64,000 bases of DNA from Fomitopsis serialis. Lineage: Eukaryota; Basidiomycota; Agaricomycetes; Polyporales; Fomitopsidaceae. The position numbers and the translations under genes were made by a program. The stretch covers positions 1-64,000 of the forward strand of contig NW_025955032.1 in assembly GCF_022376445.1 (NCBI RefSeq), written 5' to 3'. Positions 1 to 13,407 of the stretch are shown here, one piece after another (the stretch's first letter is position 1; each line of letters begins with the position of its first letter). Below the pieces are notes generated by a model. That model was given only the letters and a program-made list of their open reading frames with translations, had not been told where the DNA came from and searched no databases.

Positions 1-448
1 ACTTCATGCAGAGCATGCTCAATGCCATGCGATCGAGTTGCAGCAGCAGGCGGCTGAAGAGCTCGCATAGTCAGCCTGGTGCATTCGAGTGCGTTCAAGA
101 ACGAAAAACATACATAGCTGATCATCGCAGTTGTCCCCAGGGGTATTAGGACGGAAGGATGGACCTCGTCTACGAGCACCAAGTGTTAGGCTTCGATGCC
201 TTCATGTTGAGAACACGGTACTGACAGTCGCTATTGCAGATCTGGCGCAGTCGCTGGTAGGTCATACCTGTGCTGCATGTCAGCAGTAACCATGGATGAG
301 TAGAGCGAAGACGTACATGGTGTCTCGCCGACTGTGTCGGTGTACCAGTCGAGTGCGCTCCCAGCGCAAGTGGTGTTGCCCCACCCAACACAGGTCCAGC
401 AAGAAAGGTGAGAACGAATGCAGCGGAGAACGGATATAAGCAGAACAT
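1..448 (-). CDS. Cys-rich single-pass membrane protein, 3' part cut off by the left edge
   Basis: The minus strand opens with a signal-peptide-like N-terminus (ATG at 448, hydrophobic run ending in LAGPVLG). A mature region follows with the motif C-AGSALDWYTDTVGETPC, an intron, then MTYQRLRQICNSDC, and at the edge CCCNSIAW. The Cys codon TGT before MTYQ is rebuilt exactly by splicing T to GT. The same order of motifs occurs in the complete gene at 35679-37384, so the two are paralogues. Such proteins in mushrooms have a Cys-rich ectodomain, a Ser/Thr-rich stalk and one TM helix; their function is unknown to me. The frame breaks by one missing base near 374-386 (between signal peptide and mature part) and near 28-31. 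Confidence 0.7.
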
Positions 449-1494
449 AAGTTAGTAGATATACACGCGGAGAAGGAAAGGAGGAAGAGGGACCACGGTG
501 GAAAGATCGTAGGTGCGGTGCAGTGCACGACGGGGGAAGGAAGAGCGGCATTGGTTACTCCGGTGCTGAGGTACATATCGGCGAGAGGAGGGACAAGGAG
601 TTGACATGATGATGGCGCATTGACAGATAGAACCAAGATAGAACCGTTGAAATGGCGGCAGGTTGATGGGGTTTCGACTCGACTCGTCCAGAACACATCG
701 ATGTCTATGGGTACCTGAGATCTGTTTTATTCGTTTGGCACTGCTTAGAGCTGTCAGTGTATGTATTCGTGCATTCTTGTCCTCGGGGCAGACAGCATAG
801 CGTTGGTCCCGCATGGCTTCAAGTTCATGGCGCCCGATGATTCCACCGGTTGTATCAAGGACTTCTCGGACACGGTTATAGCACTGATCAACAGCGCAAG
901 ACAGAACCTTGGTTGCAAATGCCAACTCAGTGACCCGAAAATCGACAGGCCTTCAGGCACATGCTCACCTTCATGATATCAGGAGCGTTTGATGTACGAC
1001 GAGCTCACGAACGCACACCAAAGGGGCATACTGTCTGATCCTGCAGCGTCGTAATGTGGTATATCTTTGCTCAGTCAGGTAGTGACACAGATGTTGCATT
1101 CGATGGCAAGTACGCGCATGGTGGCAAAAGGTAGGATTGAGGCCAGTGAGCGCGCGACGACGGCGGCGTGGCGCTCGTCCGGAAATGGTCTCTGCGCGGG
1201 CGGGGAGGTCGCACGCGTGCAGTGCACGCCTCCCAGCCTTCCACGTTCTGTTCGCGCGGCCCTTCTCTGTTCTGTCTACGTTGTTCTGTGTCCTCCAGCG
1301 AGCGGGAGCTGCGTCTGAAGCCACATACCGATTGCATCGTCTGACAACTACCAGACGCAAGTGTTCCCGGAAGCACGCCCATCCCCAGACCTTCCTGCCC
1401 TGGGCGCAGCTTCAGCCTGCGAGTGGTTGCTTTGGGTCACCCACGCCCCACACCAGCATCGGCGACCTCGCAGACACGTTTATGACCATCTCAG
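449..1494. other. Intergenic, about 1 kb
   Basis: This lies between the left-edge gene (-) and the transporter (+), so it should hold both upstream regions. Several overlapping open frames occur on both strands (for example 452-925 minus), but none shows a domain, a family motif or believable splice structure. I see no repeat or RNA gene in it. Confidence 0.4.
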
Positions 1495-3665
1495 ATGCTC
1501 GGTAGGACAAGAGCAACGAATCATGACGACCAGGACGGCTCTGCGGCGCAACCATTGCTCGGACAGTCATACGAGGATGCTTCATCGCATCAAGGAGAGG
1601 ACGTCATATTCTCCGTCGCAGACGACGAAGACCTGGACGAGTCTTCGGCCCTCAGTCGAGCAGACTCTCCGCAGGACACCCCAGGACATGTCCGCTTCCG
1701 GGACGACGTGCAGGTGATCGGCCTGCCCTTGCGATCTATGTTTGAGAGCCGAGAGACGGGTGAGTGAGTCGGACTTCCGTTTATCATACTGCGCATGGTG
1801 CTCATGTGCGTACAGAGTATGAACTAGACACGGACGACCTAGATAATGAAGCAGTCGCGCAGCTCGAGACATCGCATCCACCACGCTCCTCACGCTCTTC
1901 AAGCAGTCGAAGTCGCGAACAATCCGTGCCGCTGCTCGTAGGTCTACTAGATACAGCGTCTGCACGGAGGGACAGCACCGATGGGACGCTTCGCCTAGAG
2001 CAGAATGGTGTCGTACCAGAAGAGGATGGCCCGCGAGTGGACCTGGAGGCCCTTGCTGCAAAGCGTTTGGCCGGAGGAGGGATGCTGGACTCCGTAGCGA
2101 ATATGGCCAACTCAATCTTAGGCGCAGGTAAATTGGTGGTGTCGATGGTGCTCTTGTACTCACTCGATGGCGAACAGGGATCATTGGTAACTATTCTCTG
2201 CGATGAATACTGTTCGTGTCTGACTGCGTATTGCGTCAGGTTTACCGTATGCCGTGCGACAAGCGGGGTTTGTCACAGGCCTCATCCTGCTCGTCGTCCT
2301 GTGTGGTGTGACAGATTGGACCATCCGCCTCATTGTGATCAACGCGAAGCTCAGCGGGCGCAACTCTTATATTGAGATAATGAACCACTGCTTCGGTCCA
2401 AGTGGGCGCGCAGCAGTGTCCTTCTTCCAATTTGCGTTTGCGTTCGGAGGTACGCCGGTCTGCCCATTGCTTAACCTCATGAAGCTCATCCCAGGACAGG
2501 CATGTGCGCCTTCGGGATCATCATTGGTGAGTGCTCGCGTGGCCTGTCATTCCACGTATCTCATCCCTTTGCCAGGCGACACAATACCGCATGTCATCCG
2601 CTCCGTATTCCCCACCCTCTCGACGATACCTGTCCTCTCCATCCTCACAAAACGCCAATTCGTCATCGCCCTCTGCACGATCTGCGTCTCCTACCCGCTT
2701 TCTCTGCACCGCTCCATCGACAAGCTCGCGCGCGCGTCCTTCCTCGCGCTCCTCGGCATGGTGACCATCGTCGTCTCCGTGCTCATCGACAGCCCGCGCG
2801 TCCCGCTCGAGCTCAAGGGTGACCCGTCCAAGCGCTTCACCGTCCTCGGCCCAGGTGTCTTCCAGGCGATCGGCGTGATCAGCTTCGCGTTCGTGTGCCA
2901 CCACAATTCGTTGCTGATCTATGGGAGCTTGCGCACGCCGACGCTGGATCGGTTCGCGAGGGTGACGCACATATCGACAGCGATATCATTGGTTGCGTGT
3001 TGCACGCTGGCGATCTCGGCGTATGTGGTGTTCACGGACAAGACTCAAGGGAACATCTTGAACAACTTTGCAGGGGTGAGGTAGCTATGATTGGTCTCGC
3101 AACGACGGTGTGCTTACGCAGCCGTAGAATGACACCCTCATCAACGTCGCCCGCTTTTGCTTCGGACTGAACATGTTCACGACCCTGCCCCTAGAGCTCT
3201 TTGTCTGCAGGGAGGCACGTTATAACCTCTCAATTCGTACCAGCTACGTACTGAGAAATGCTTTGCAGGTCATAGAGCAGTTCTTTTTCCCGCACGAGCC
3301 CTTCAACATGCAGCGGCATGTCTTCTTCACGACAGCGCTGACGTGCTCCTCGATGATCGGTGAGTGCCCAAATTTACCTTGTATGGCATGGGCTATTCTA
3401 ACTCCATATATCAGTCGCTCTGATTACCTGCGACCTCGGAGTGATGCTCGAGATCACAGGAGGCGCCTCAGCAACAGCGCTCGCGTTCATCTTTCCCGCA
3501 GCATGTTACCTGCGCCTAGCGAATCTGGGCCCGGAGTGGTACTCTCGCGGCAAGCTACCCGCCCTGGCTTCAGTTGCCTTCGGCGTCACTGTTCTGGTTA
3601 TCTCACTGTTTCTGGCTTTGGGCAAGGTATGGACTCCGGACGGTGCGGCGCGGATATGCGTGTAG
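1495..3665 (+). CDS. Vacuolar-type amino acid transporter (AAAP/SLC38, Avt family)
   Basis: Eight exons join to exactly 581 codons including the stop (1495-1759, 1816-2127, 2240-2449, 2500-2526, 2576-3075, 3128-3214, 3269-3359, 3415-3665). The first 170 or so residues are acidic and Ser-rich and presumably cytosolic. The transporter core begins at ANSILGAGLPYAVRQAG, the typical first-helix unwinding motif of the family, and shows about eleven hydrophobic segments. FGGMCAFGIIIG, RQFVIALCT and FVCREVIEQ are family-like landmarks. The family moves neutral amino acids, often across the vacuolar membrane; the substrate cannot be read here. Exon 4 is only 27 nt. Intron 6 (3215-3268) must use a GC donor to keep the conserved CRE-VIEQ join. 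This gene has no single-base frame breaks, unlike most long genes nearby. Confidence 0.9.
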
Positions 3666-3983
3666 TTGATGCTTCCCTCTTCCCGCGATATCACGTACTT
3701 CATCGTTATACGGGGGTGTTTGGATGCTATGAATGCTTTCTTTCGCTTTCCCGATGGACCTAGTAGGACGATAGAATAAAACATGTAGCTATGCTGAAGT
3801 AATCGCTCACGACTGTACTCTGGCCAACCCGGGCATGCCTATAGCACAGGCCTACGGACGCGGTCCGCAACATAAGACTTAATCCCGGACGGTATATGGT
3901 GTCACATCGCACTTGCTGACGGCGGGCCCTTCAGTACGGAGATTGGGGAGAATGTCCTATACCCCTAAACCGACCTCCCAGGC

Positions 3984-5966
3984 CTACCACGGAGCATCGA
4001 CGAGATCCTTCAAGCCCTTCACGCCAGCCACGTCCTCTAGCCGCACGCCTTTCGCGACGCTCTCTGACGCGGAAAGCGGCGAGACGTCCAGCCCCTTCCA
4101 ACCCGCCCAGACACGCTCGACCCGCGCGGAGGGCAGTTCCTCCGGCGGACAGATCTCTGGATCGAGGACGAGGAGCCAGATCGCGTCGTAACCACCCGCT
4201 GCGCAACGACGCGCGTCAGCATCAGTTGGGAGAAAAAGGAAGAAAGAAGAGTGGACAGACCTCCAGGGACGCCCCCGCCGATAACGCCAGCGCCGGAGAC
4301 ACAGGCATTGAGGAGCTCGGTTTGTTCTGGCGGTTCGATCGGAACGCCCGAGAGGGTGCCCATCTCGCGCATCTTGGCGCGTACGTCCTGAGTGCAGTGA
4401 TCCGGGCTGAATGGATGCGCGTGTAGGGCGGAGGACAGGAAGACGAACCTCGGAATACTGATGTGCTTGCGCGAACGCCTCCATAATCTCTTGGTCACCA
4501 CCCGAGATGTTCGGATTGACGAGCCACTGCGGTGAACGCGGGATGAGCTCGCACTCGGGGAAGACGCCATGGGGTCGAGCGCACCTGGACTGTCTGCAGA
4601 GTGGATAAATACTTGACTGCTTTCGCGTATGTTTTTGTATCTTGCGCGTGGAGGTCGGACAGCGTCAGGAGCGTTTTGCTGAATGCGTGATTGACTTTGT
4701 CCAAGGCATTCCAGAGGTCGTTCGCTGTTTCCGAACACAATTCGCAATCGAACGAGCCGATCCGTACGATGAGACGTACCTGTCCCGCTGTCCTCTTTCC
4801 TCCACTTCAGCACCTTCCCGACTAGAGAAGGGGTATCGCTCCCAGCATCGACATCAGCCAGCATCAGTCGTGTCAGGGGCGGCAACCTGAACGGCTCCAC
4901 GCGATGATTCCATTCCTTATTCGAGGTCGAGATCGTCGGGAGCAGCTTCACAGTCTATACAGCTCTATCAGCTCCCTCTCAGACAGCCCTGTCACGTATA
5001 CAAACTCACCACATTGTCGGACATGAGCGGAGCGATGACTCCGGGGTCAAACCGCGTATACAGTTGGCTCCCAAACACTGCCGCGGAGACATCGAACCCG
5101 CTCCCTACCTTGCCCTGCGCCAGACAATGCACATATTGGGCAAGGTTGTGCGCGAGCTTGCGGCCATCGCTCGCAGACACCGTCCCGCCTTCTGCGTCGC
5201 CTGCGAAGGAATCTGAAGGGATGACACGCAGGTGGACGAGGAGGCTCGAGACGAGCGAGGTGATGAGTGCCGCGGAGGAGCCGAGCCCCGTCTTGTGCAC
5301 GTCAGCGAGCTGTACGCCGGTCGGGGCGAAGGGCGGGAGCTGTGCGAGAGATGCGAGCGTGGGAGGGAGGCTCTTCGCTGCTAGCTATGCGCAGAAGAAT
5401 CTTAGGAGGAACGCACATAGAGCAGGCGTGAGGACCACTCACCTGTGCCCTCTGCGAGTAAAAGTCGTTGTCGCCGGCGATGGTGATGTCGAGGCCATAC
5501 GAAAGGCTGTTCTGCAGGGCACCGGCGCCGCGAGCTTCGAGTGCCAGGGAGAGCGTACGCTGGAGCGCAAGGTGGACGAACTTGTTCTTCGAGGAGGAGG
5601 TCGAGGACGCGCTGCGAGATGCGATGAGCCCGATCCCGTTCAGCGTCCCGCCTATCACGACACGGCGCGGGGCATCCTCGAGTAGACGACTCACATGTCT
5701 GCGACCTGCTCGACCCGCACGGCCTCGCCGTCGAAGACCACGAAATAGATCCAGGTTGCGTTCACGAACTGGGGCGATCGCACGCGGATCTCAATCGGTC
5801 GGTCCGCCTTCGCGGCCGCGACGCTCGCCGCCTCATCGAGGTCGCGCACGGTCGTGTAGAACCGCGCGCTCGTCGAGACGACGACGCCGGAGTATGCAGG
5901 GTCGAGGACGAGGTATCCGCCGGCGAGAAGGACTTTGCCAGGGGCAGAGACGGCGGTCGTGGTCAT
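3984..5966 (-). CDS. ERG8: Phosphomevalonate kinase
   Basis: It phosphorylates mevalonate-5-phosphate to the diphosphate in the mevalonate pathway to sterols and isoprenoids. It is a GHMP kinase. The N-terminus reads SAPGKVLLAGGYLVL (GHMP motif 1). An exon with KNKFVHLALQRTLSLALEA and GDNDFYSQRAQ follows. The ATP-binding motif 2 is KTGLGSSAALITSL, then GKVGSGFDVSAAVFGS, and further on DVDAGSDTPSLVGKVLKW. The C-terminal motif 3 is SGAGVIGGGVPGAGGYDAIW, close to the end in ...DLVDAPW. All exon joins I traced keep frame, including HQYSE to DVRAKMREM. The start at 5966 gives MTTTAVSAPGKV. A TATA-like element lies about 90 nt upstream. The tail-to-tail partner is the transporter ending at 3665. 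Confidence 0.93.
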
Positions 5967-6050
5967 CGGTGCTGGTGGTGAGGGTGATCTGAGTGCGGCC
6001 GCTCGGTCGCCTCTCAAAAGGCACGCAGCTAGTACGGGCGTATACATTTC

Positions 6051-6060
6051 TATATAAAAT
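6051..6060 (-). promoter_or_regulatory. TATA-like element of ERG8
   Basis: On the minus strand this reads ATTTTATATA, 85-94 nt before the ERG8 start codon, in otherwise GC-rich DNA. This spacing is usual for fungal TATA boxes. It is inferred from position and sequence only. Confidence 0.5.
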
Positions 6061-6373
6061 CTGCCCCTCTGTTGGCCTGCAGGCTGATGATCTGAGACAC
6101 AGACAATGCCAGCGCAGGGAAGGGGCGATAAATGGCTGGCGTGACGCTTGCGTCGGACGATACGCGATCATAAGCCCGCCATTTCTCGCGACGCGGTCGG
6201 AGAAAGGCCACTCTGCCGGACGCAGACGCGTCTAAATATCCTCACACGCACACCGCACACAACGCAGAGAGGGGGGTGCATCGGACCGTTGCATATTCGC
6301 CGACAGAGCAGAACAGAAGAGACATGTCACAGGCCGTGTCTACCACACCGATCCCGGGCGGCGAGCCTGCCTG

Positions 6374-7993
<1,620 letters not shown>

Positions 7994-8699
7994 TGAGGGT
8001 GATGGTCGAGTACTTTCGGACGAGCAGCGCGACCTCTGTGTTCTGGATGCGTTGAATTTAACGCAGCGAGGGTGTGGGCGGAAGCCGCTTATGCATGGTC
8101 GCTGTGTATTGTCACGTTCTCCTGGTCCCTCGGCTCGGCTCACTTTGCTGCTGCGTGACTACTCGCACGGCCTCCATTGGCCCCTCTTGCTCAGCTCCTG
8201 GCTGACATACAATGCACCGTGATCCAGACCTCCACTGTTCGGACGTCAGACTGGCTTTCACTCACGGCGGTCTACAGGCTGGAGAGGCTCCTGCTTCGAC
8301 GGGGAGTAATATTGCACAATTTAATTGCAAGTTAGAGTGGCGGAAGCCTGGCCAAAAAGCAAACAATGAAGTGTTGAAGCTTGACAGAAGAGCGCATGAT
8401 CGCTCGCCGCCGTTCAAACGTTCATGCACGCATGACGTACGTCTAATTCACCTTCCGCATCTTCTGACGTGTCGGCAGCTGTGTGCGTACTCAGCCACTG
8501 GTCCCGGGTTAACACTGCGGTGTTCTGCCAATTGAATCGGGCGTACTTACCACTACGAACCACGCCCGACCTTCGACATTCACCCTCGTACTCTCTGCGC
8601 TACCCTCTGTTGCCAGTCGGATCCATCCTGCTTGTATTTTGTAAGTCCCATTCAAGCTCACCGGGAGCGAAACTTACTGGCAATACCGTTGTCTAGGTC
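7994..8699. other. Intergenic between divergent genes
   Basis: It should hold the promoters of ferrochelatase (-) and the 8700 gene (+). A donor/acceptor pair (GTAAGT near 8640 and TTGTCTAG near 8696) suggests an intron just before the ATG at 8700, in the 5' leader or in an upstream coding exon I cannot define. Nothing else is recognised. Confidence 0.45.
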
Positions 8700-9854
8700 A
8701 TGACCTGCATGTTTGAAACGTGCACGGCTGGTGCTGGCGCATCAAGCGCGTCGGTCGTACGGAGGATGTCATCTATCGCGGGCGGAGCCTCACTGCGGAC
8801 CCTGGAAGTACGAGAGACCCCTCTCTGCGTCACCCCAGCCCACGGTCCTTACCACTGCGTTCTCGGTCAACTAGCAGGAGCCCCAGAGCCTCCTCCGAGC
8901 TACGAACCTCTAAGCGCATCGCAAACATCGTGTCCGCGTGTGGACGTGCCATTGGGACAATACCGTTTTGCCTGGAGTCTGCTTGTTCTAGGCTCGCTTC
9001 CCACTACCTTCGTACTGCTCGCTGTTCTTCATGGACGCTCTCGGAGGAGCGTACGACCGGGAGCTTCTGTGGCATACCAAGAGATCGGACCAAATTCAAG
9101 CCCGGGCATACAATACATCGTCGTCGCAACCGCGGGTCTCCCCAACAGACGACAAACATCACTAGACACAAGCTACCCCTCCGATGCAACGTCTGGCATG
9201 TTGCATCCGCGTTCGAGTCGAGTCGATCGCCCTTCGGTAGGCACTGCACCTAGGGCCTCGGAACACAGAGAACCTTCTATTGTCACTGAAGCCACTAGAA
9301 ACGGCCCCTCGTCTTCCACGCACACCGGCTCCGCGTCCGTGACAGGCACAAGTCGTTCGTCTAGAGTACCGCTAGACCCGAGGATCTCTATGTCGCATAC
9401 ACCCTCGCAAGTCTCAACTCGTAGGATCCAATCTCGGGAGGATGACGCCGAGGCATGGGTGGACGCATTCGTGAGTGCAACACATAACCTTCGCTTGCGC
9501 CGAGCACTCAGCACTGCACTTCCACAGAGAAGAGCCTTCAACGAAGTGCTCGTCGCTCCCACGTCTACAGGTGGTGACGGTCGCCGGCGGGCCGAGGCGT
9601 CGACGGCTACCCGTCAGCGCGAGACAGCACCGCGCCGTCGTCCCACTAACGCGTACAATGCGACTCCATCCGCCGTCTCTCCCCGCACCGGGCGTCTCAC
9701 AACCTGGCTGAAGCTTTGCTCTCGTTGTTTCGGGGCGCTGCCCGTCCTATGCGCCGTGCTCTATGCGACGATCTCTCTCGTGAGTGTCCTCCTGAAGAAC
9801 GCAATCACCGTGTTTGCGGCTGCCAAAGGATGGACCGTTCCTTCCACAGCCTAA
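8700..9854 (+). CDS. Unrecognised protein with two membrane segments, 384 aa
   Basis: This is a single uninterrupted frame of 384 codons in a genome where long open frames are rare, so it is probably coding. Residues about 90-110 (FAWSLLVLGSLPTTFVLLAVL) and about 345-378 (FGALPVLCAVLYATISLVSVL onward) are hydrophobic enough to span a membrane. Between them lies a polar Ser/Thr/Arg-rich stretch without obvious structure, including HTPSQVSTRRIQSREDDAEAWVDAF. I do not recognise a family. The start is the first ATG after a plausible splice acceptor; an upstream coding exon is possible. Confidence 0.55.
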   Translation: MTCMFETCTAGAGASSASVVRRMSSIAGGASLRTLEVRETPLCVTPAHGPYHCVLGQLAGAPEPPPSYEPLSASQTSCPRVDVPLGQYRFAWSLLVLGSLPTTFVLLAVLHGRSRRSVRPGASVAYQEIGPNSSPGIQYIVVATAGLPNRRQTSLDTSYPSDATSGMLHPRSSRVDRPSVGTAPRASEHREPSIVTEATRNGPSSSTHTGSASVTGTSRSSRVPLDPRISMSHTPSQVSTRRIQSREDDAEAWVDAFVSATHNLRLRRALSTALPQRRAFNEVLVAPTSTGGDGRRRAEASTATRQRETAPRRRPTNAYNATPSAVSPRTGRLTTWLKLCSRCFGALPVLCAVLYATISLVSVLLKNAITVFAAAKGWTVPSTA

Positions 9855-11200
9855 ATCAGGGCTCTCTGGACGTGTACTTGTGTCACCTGTATCTCTATGG
9901 GCGTTCGAGGTCTAGACTAGAATTGTCATTGTCACGATTTGTCGATGTACTTTCTTCGGATGTATATTTTTGTATGAGCGAGAGCGATGGGCTATTCATC
10001 GGCACCATTGCCACTTGATTGCCACCAATGCAAACGCGTGACCCGGATTCGAACTTGTTTCCTTTCTCGGAAAACATACTCAACGCCAAACGGGCGTCTA
10101 CAAGTTCCTTGTACAAAGACTTACTGGTACAAGCGCATTTCGCAGTCCTTGATCTGTCGAAGCTGTATATCAAACCCCGTTACAGAGCACTGTATTGTGA
10201 GGGATAAGGTGAGACTGGATAGGTCCACAAACACTGTTTGAAACAGAAACTTAACTATGCGCCCACGTGACCGTCACTTGGAGACGGCGTTCCGGAATCC
10301 GCTTCCTCGAACGCCACCTACAAGCTGGCTATTCCTCTCTTACACCATACTTGTGCTGAGCAGCGAAATAATGCTTCAAGCCAGCTGTCTTTGTACTGGG
10401 TAACGGATATGTGCGTCGAGTCAACAGGGCCGTTGGTCATGCACGGAACATCACGGTGAGCTAGCACTAGCTACGTATACTACACTTCTCTCACGACTCG
10501 GACATCATAGTACGCACCGCATTGAGACCTCTTATGACATTTGCGGAAGTGTCTCTGCTTTCTTCTGCTGCTGTCATGCATCTTCTTTGTGAAATGCTGC
10601 CAGTACACAGAAAGTCTAGCGTTGTCTACGTCAAACTCGGACCTCTGGCTGAGCGGGAGAAATGCACTACCTTACGAACTACCTTCCGACAAGCCGAGAT
10701 GCAGTGTGTATTCAAAGCCATATGTAATCTTGCGGCCTCTACGCTCCACAATGCTGAGCCAACGCTGCCATGCGCACTCCGTCTTCGCCATCGGTTCCGC
10801 TATCATCTCACGGATCCTATCGAGCACCACGAGCTTCACATCGAAGTATTGCTAACAAATTCGCTCGTCTTAGGGCAGCGCAAAGAACGCGGATACTACG
10901 GGTCCTACATCCGGACGGTCAGAATTGCAATCGGACACGAGTCCTCCGAAATGCGGATATGGTCTCCGCGAATGAAACACATAGGTATCCCTTGCCGGAT
11001 CGGAAAGGACGCCGTCGAATGTGGATATGGATATCGTGCCATCCGTGTTGCACCCGCGTCCTGTCCGCGCTGCCGCGATGTCCGACGTCCCGACGCAAAA
11101 TCGCATAAATAGCCAACGCAAACTCACTCAAGCTCATCGAATCTGCACAGACACGAACAACTCCAACTTTACACTGTCTTAACATCTATCGTCTTACGCT
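9855..11200. other. Intergenic, 1.3 kb
   Basis: It lies between the two-TM gene and the protease gene, both on the plus strand. A frame at 10541-10855 (104 codons) begins with a signal-peptide-like MRKCLCFLLLLSCIFFVKCC, but the rest is undistinguished and an overlapping frame (10522-11112) is longer. I do not call either. A tRNA-like B box on the minus strand near 10051 lacks a foldable T stem. Confidence 0.4.
11104..11111 (+). promoter_or_regulatory. TATA-like element of the protease gene
   Basis: CATAAATA lies about 95 nt before the protease ATG at 11201, followed by a C/A-rich leader. Position and composition fit a fungal core promoter. Confidence 0.45.
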
Positions 11201-12727
11201 ATGTTCCCCAAAGCTGCTCTCGTTGCTACCGTCACTCTTGCGCTGCTCGGCTCTGCGAACCCTGTTGACCGGGGAACGGGATGTCGATCTCTTTCGCGAA
11301 GCGCAGTGGACTTACCACGGAGGACGGCGTCTTTGACCATCAGAGGGCCATCCTTAGTGTGATCCAGACTCACAAGTAAGTCTTCCGTGGTTGTGATGCT
11401 CTTCGCAATACTTACATCGATCATCCCTTGTAGCAAACATCGCAGGAACTTGATGAACCTGCAGGAAAACGATGCCAGTAGCATGAACGAGGTGGGTAAT
11501 GACAGCGGCATCTCGTCAGAGATGTATTATTGACTGTAGAGTACTAGGGAGCTGAGGTCAAACCCCTCCGCACATATGATGTTCTGGACAAGCGCCAGAA
11601 CGAACCTACCACTGATGAAGAGGGTGACCTCGAGTGGGCTGGTACCATCTCTATCGGCACTCCTGCGCAAAACTTCCTGATCGATTTTGACAGTCAGTAT
11701 ACTATCATACTGGTCCATTCAACTCGATACTAACTCTGTATTAGCCGGCTCCGCTGACCTGTGGGTGCCATCAATCAACTGCACTCAGTCTGCGTGCAGT
11801 TCCAAGCACAAATACAACTCTGCAAACTCATCGACGTCGGCGATGCGGTCGGGCACGTTCTCTATTCAATATGGAGATGGGTCTACGTCCTCTGGGCCCG
11901 TCTTCACCGATACCGTCAGCGTCGCCGGCATCAAGTCGACAGCGCAGCGCCTCTCCGCTGTGACATCGCTGTCGAGCAGCTTCGCCAATGACCCTATCGA
12001 CGGCATCCTCGGTATGGCTTATCAGAAGATCTCGGCACTCGGTCAGCCGCCATTCGTCAATCAGGCGAAGTCTGAGGGCAGCATCAAGACCGCTACGTTC
12101 GGCATGAAGCTCGCGCAGACTGGGTCCGAGCTGTACATCGGTGGGACGGACACGTCCCTCTACAAGGGCCCGGTCGAATACCACAGCGTTACCGGCTCTG
12201 GCTTCTGGCAGATCTCCGGAGCAAGCGCGCATGTCAACAATATGACTGCTAACTCTGGGTTCCAAACCGTATGTGCTATACTTCTCTGTGTCACTGAATC
12301 AGGCTAAGCTGTCCGTTTCAGGTCATTGATAGTGGCACTACCATCATGTATGGACCGCCCAATGCCGTTAAGACATTCTACGCGTCCGTGCCGGGGTCAT
12401 CCGAATTTGACTCGGAGAACGGCTTCTACCAGTTCCCATGCAAGTCGGTACCCTATGTCGCGTTTAACTGGGGTGGAAAGAACTGGAATGTCAGCGCCCA
12501 GAAGTGAGTCCAAGTTATTCCTCCTGACTGTGTAACAATCTGACTCTCCGTCCAGCTTCAACCTCGGGCAGACGTCGAGCGGGTCTCAGTACTGCGTCGG
12601 CGCCTTGGCAGGCCAGGACCTCGGTCTCGGCAACAACGTCTGGTTGCTTGGGGACAGCTTTATGAAGAACGTGTACTCCGTGTTTTCGTTCGATCAGAAC
12701 TCCGTCGGTTTTGCCACCCTGTCATAG
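11201..12727 (+). CDS. Secreted aspartic protease, polyporopepsin-like (peptidase A1)
   Basis: The N-terminus MFPKAALVATVTLALLGSANP is a signal peptide. A propeptide follows (KRSGLTTEDGVFDHQRAI, HRRNLMNLQEN, KRQNEPTTDEEGDLEWAGT with a Lys-Arg processing site). The mature enzyme begins around TISIGTPAQNFLIDFDT. Both catalytic motifs are present: DTGSADLWVPS, split by an intron after DT, and IDSGTTIMYG. The flap region QYGDGSTSSGPVFTD is also present, and the end is LLGDSFMKNVYSVFSFDQNSVGFATLS, as expected for the family. It acts outside the cell on proteins at acid pH. One base appears to be missing in the GGG near 11278-11280, which separates the signal peptide from the propeptide frame. Confidence 0.92.
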
Positions 12728-13407
12728 GGTTGGTTGGATCGGGAGACGGTATCAATCTGTACACACGGTCATAGTACCCACTCATAACGAACAAAAATGT
12801 GATTCAGTATATACATACTTCACGACCGGGCGCCCGCTATGAGTCTGTGCAGCCCCAGGACCCTCACTGGTTGCTGTATGCTCCCTGCGTGACTGCGAAC
12901 AATGCTCTAAGTAGGCTCCCCAGAGAATGACGACTCTTTGTGAGGGGGCAAAGCATGACCAGAGCGTGTTCTCGAGATGTGTATGGGCCATTTGTGACAG
13001 TATACCTACAGCTGGACGGTGCTGCATATGTGCAGTTACACGCAGGGCGCAGACAACGTACGTGACGTTCGAGCAATCTCAGGTACCTTCAAATATCCCG
13101 TATTGGCAGACTGTCGGTTATTGTCGGTCAGCGGCCTGAAACATCTCGCAATGTTTGGTGAATGAGGAGCGACCTTTGTTGTTACTGCTCATACTGACGA
13201 ACCCATGCATACCGTTTGTTCACGGTGAGGTCGGGATGTATCGACATGAATCCAAGTTCGAAGATGTAGGACGTGTCAAATCAACATTCGGACGGCAGGC
13301 GAAGGACATTCACCGTAACACAGGCTTTTTCTAAGAGATTAAAAAGGTCCAATGGCGCCGCTGCTCGGACACATCTATCAAGGCAATCGTTCACCCGTAT
13401 CATCATC
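12728..13407. other. Intergenic between convergent genes
   Basis: This is 3' flanking DNA of the protease gene (+) and of FunK1 copy A (-). Homology to the copy-B locus starts near 13380. No convincing ORF, RNA gene or repeat is seen. Confidence 0.45.

Noticed and set aside
452..925. 157-codon frame on the minus strand upstream of the left-edge gene
   Set aside because: It overlaps the signal-peptide exon of that gene in another frame, has no motif and no codon pattern I trust.
10030..10110. tRNA gene on the minus strand (AGTTCGAATCC looks like a B box)
   Set aside because: The bases on either side of the loop do not pair into a T stem and no acceptor stem or A box can be placed.
10541..10855. 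Small secreted protein, 104 codons
   Set aside because: Only the first 20 residues look like a signal peptide; no cysteine pattern, splice signals or TATA box supports it.
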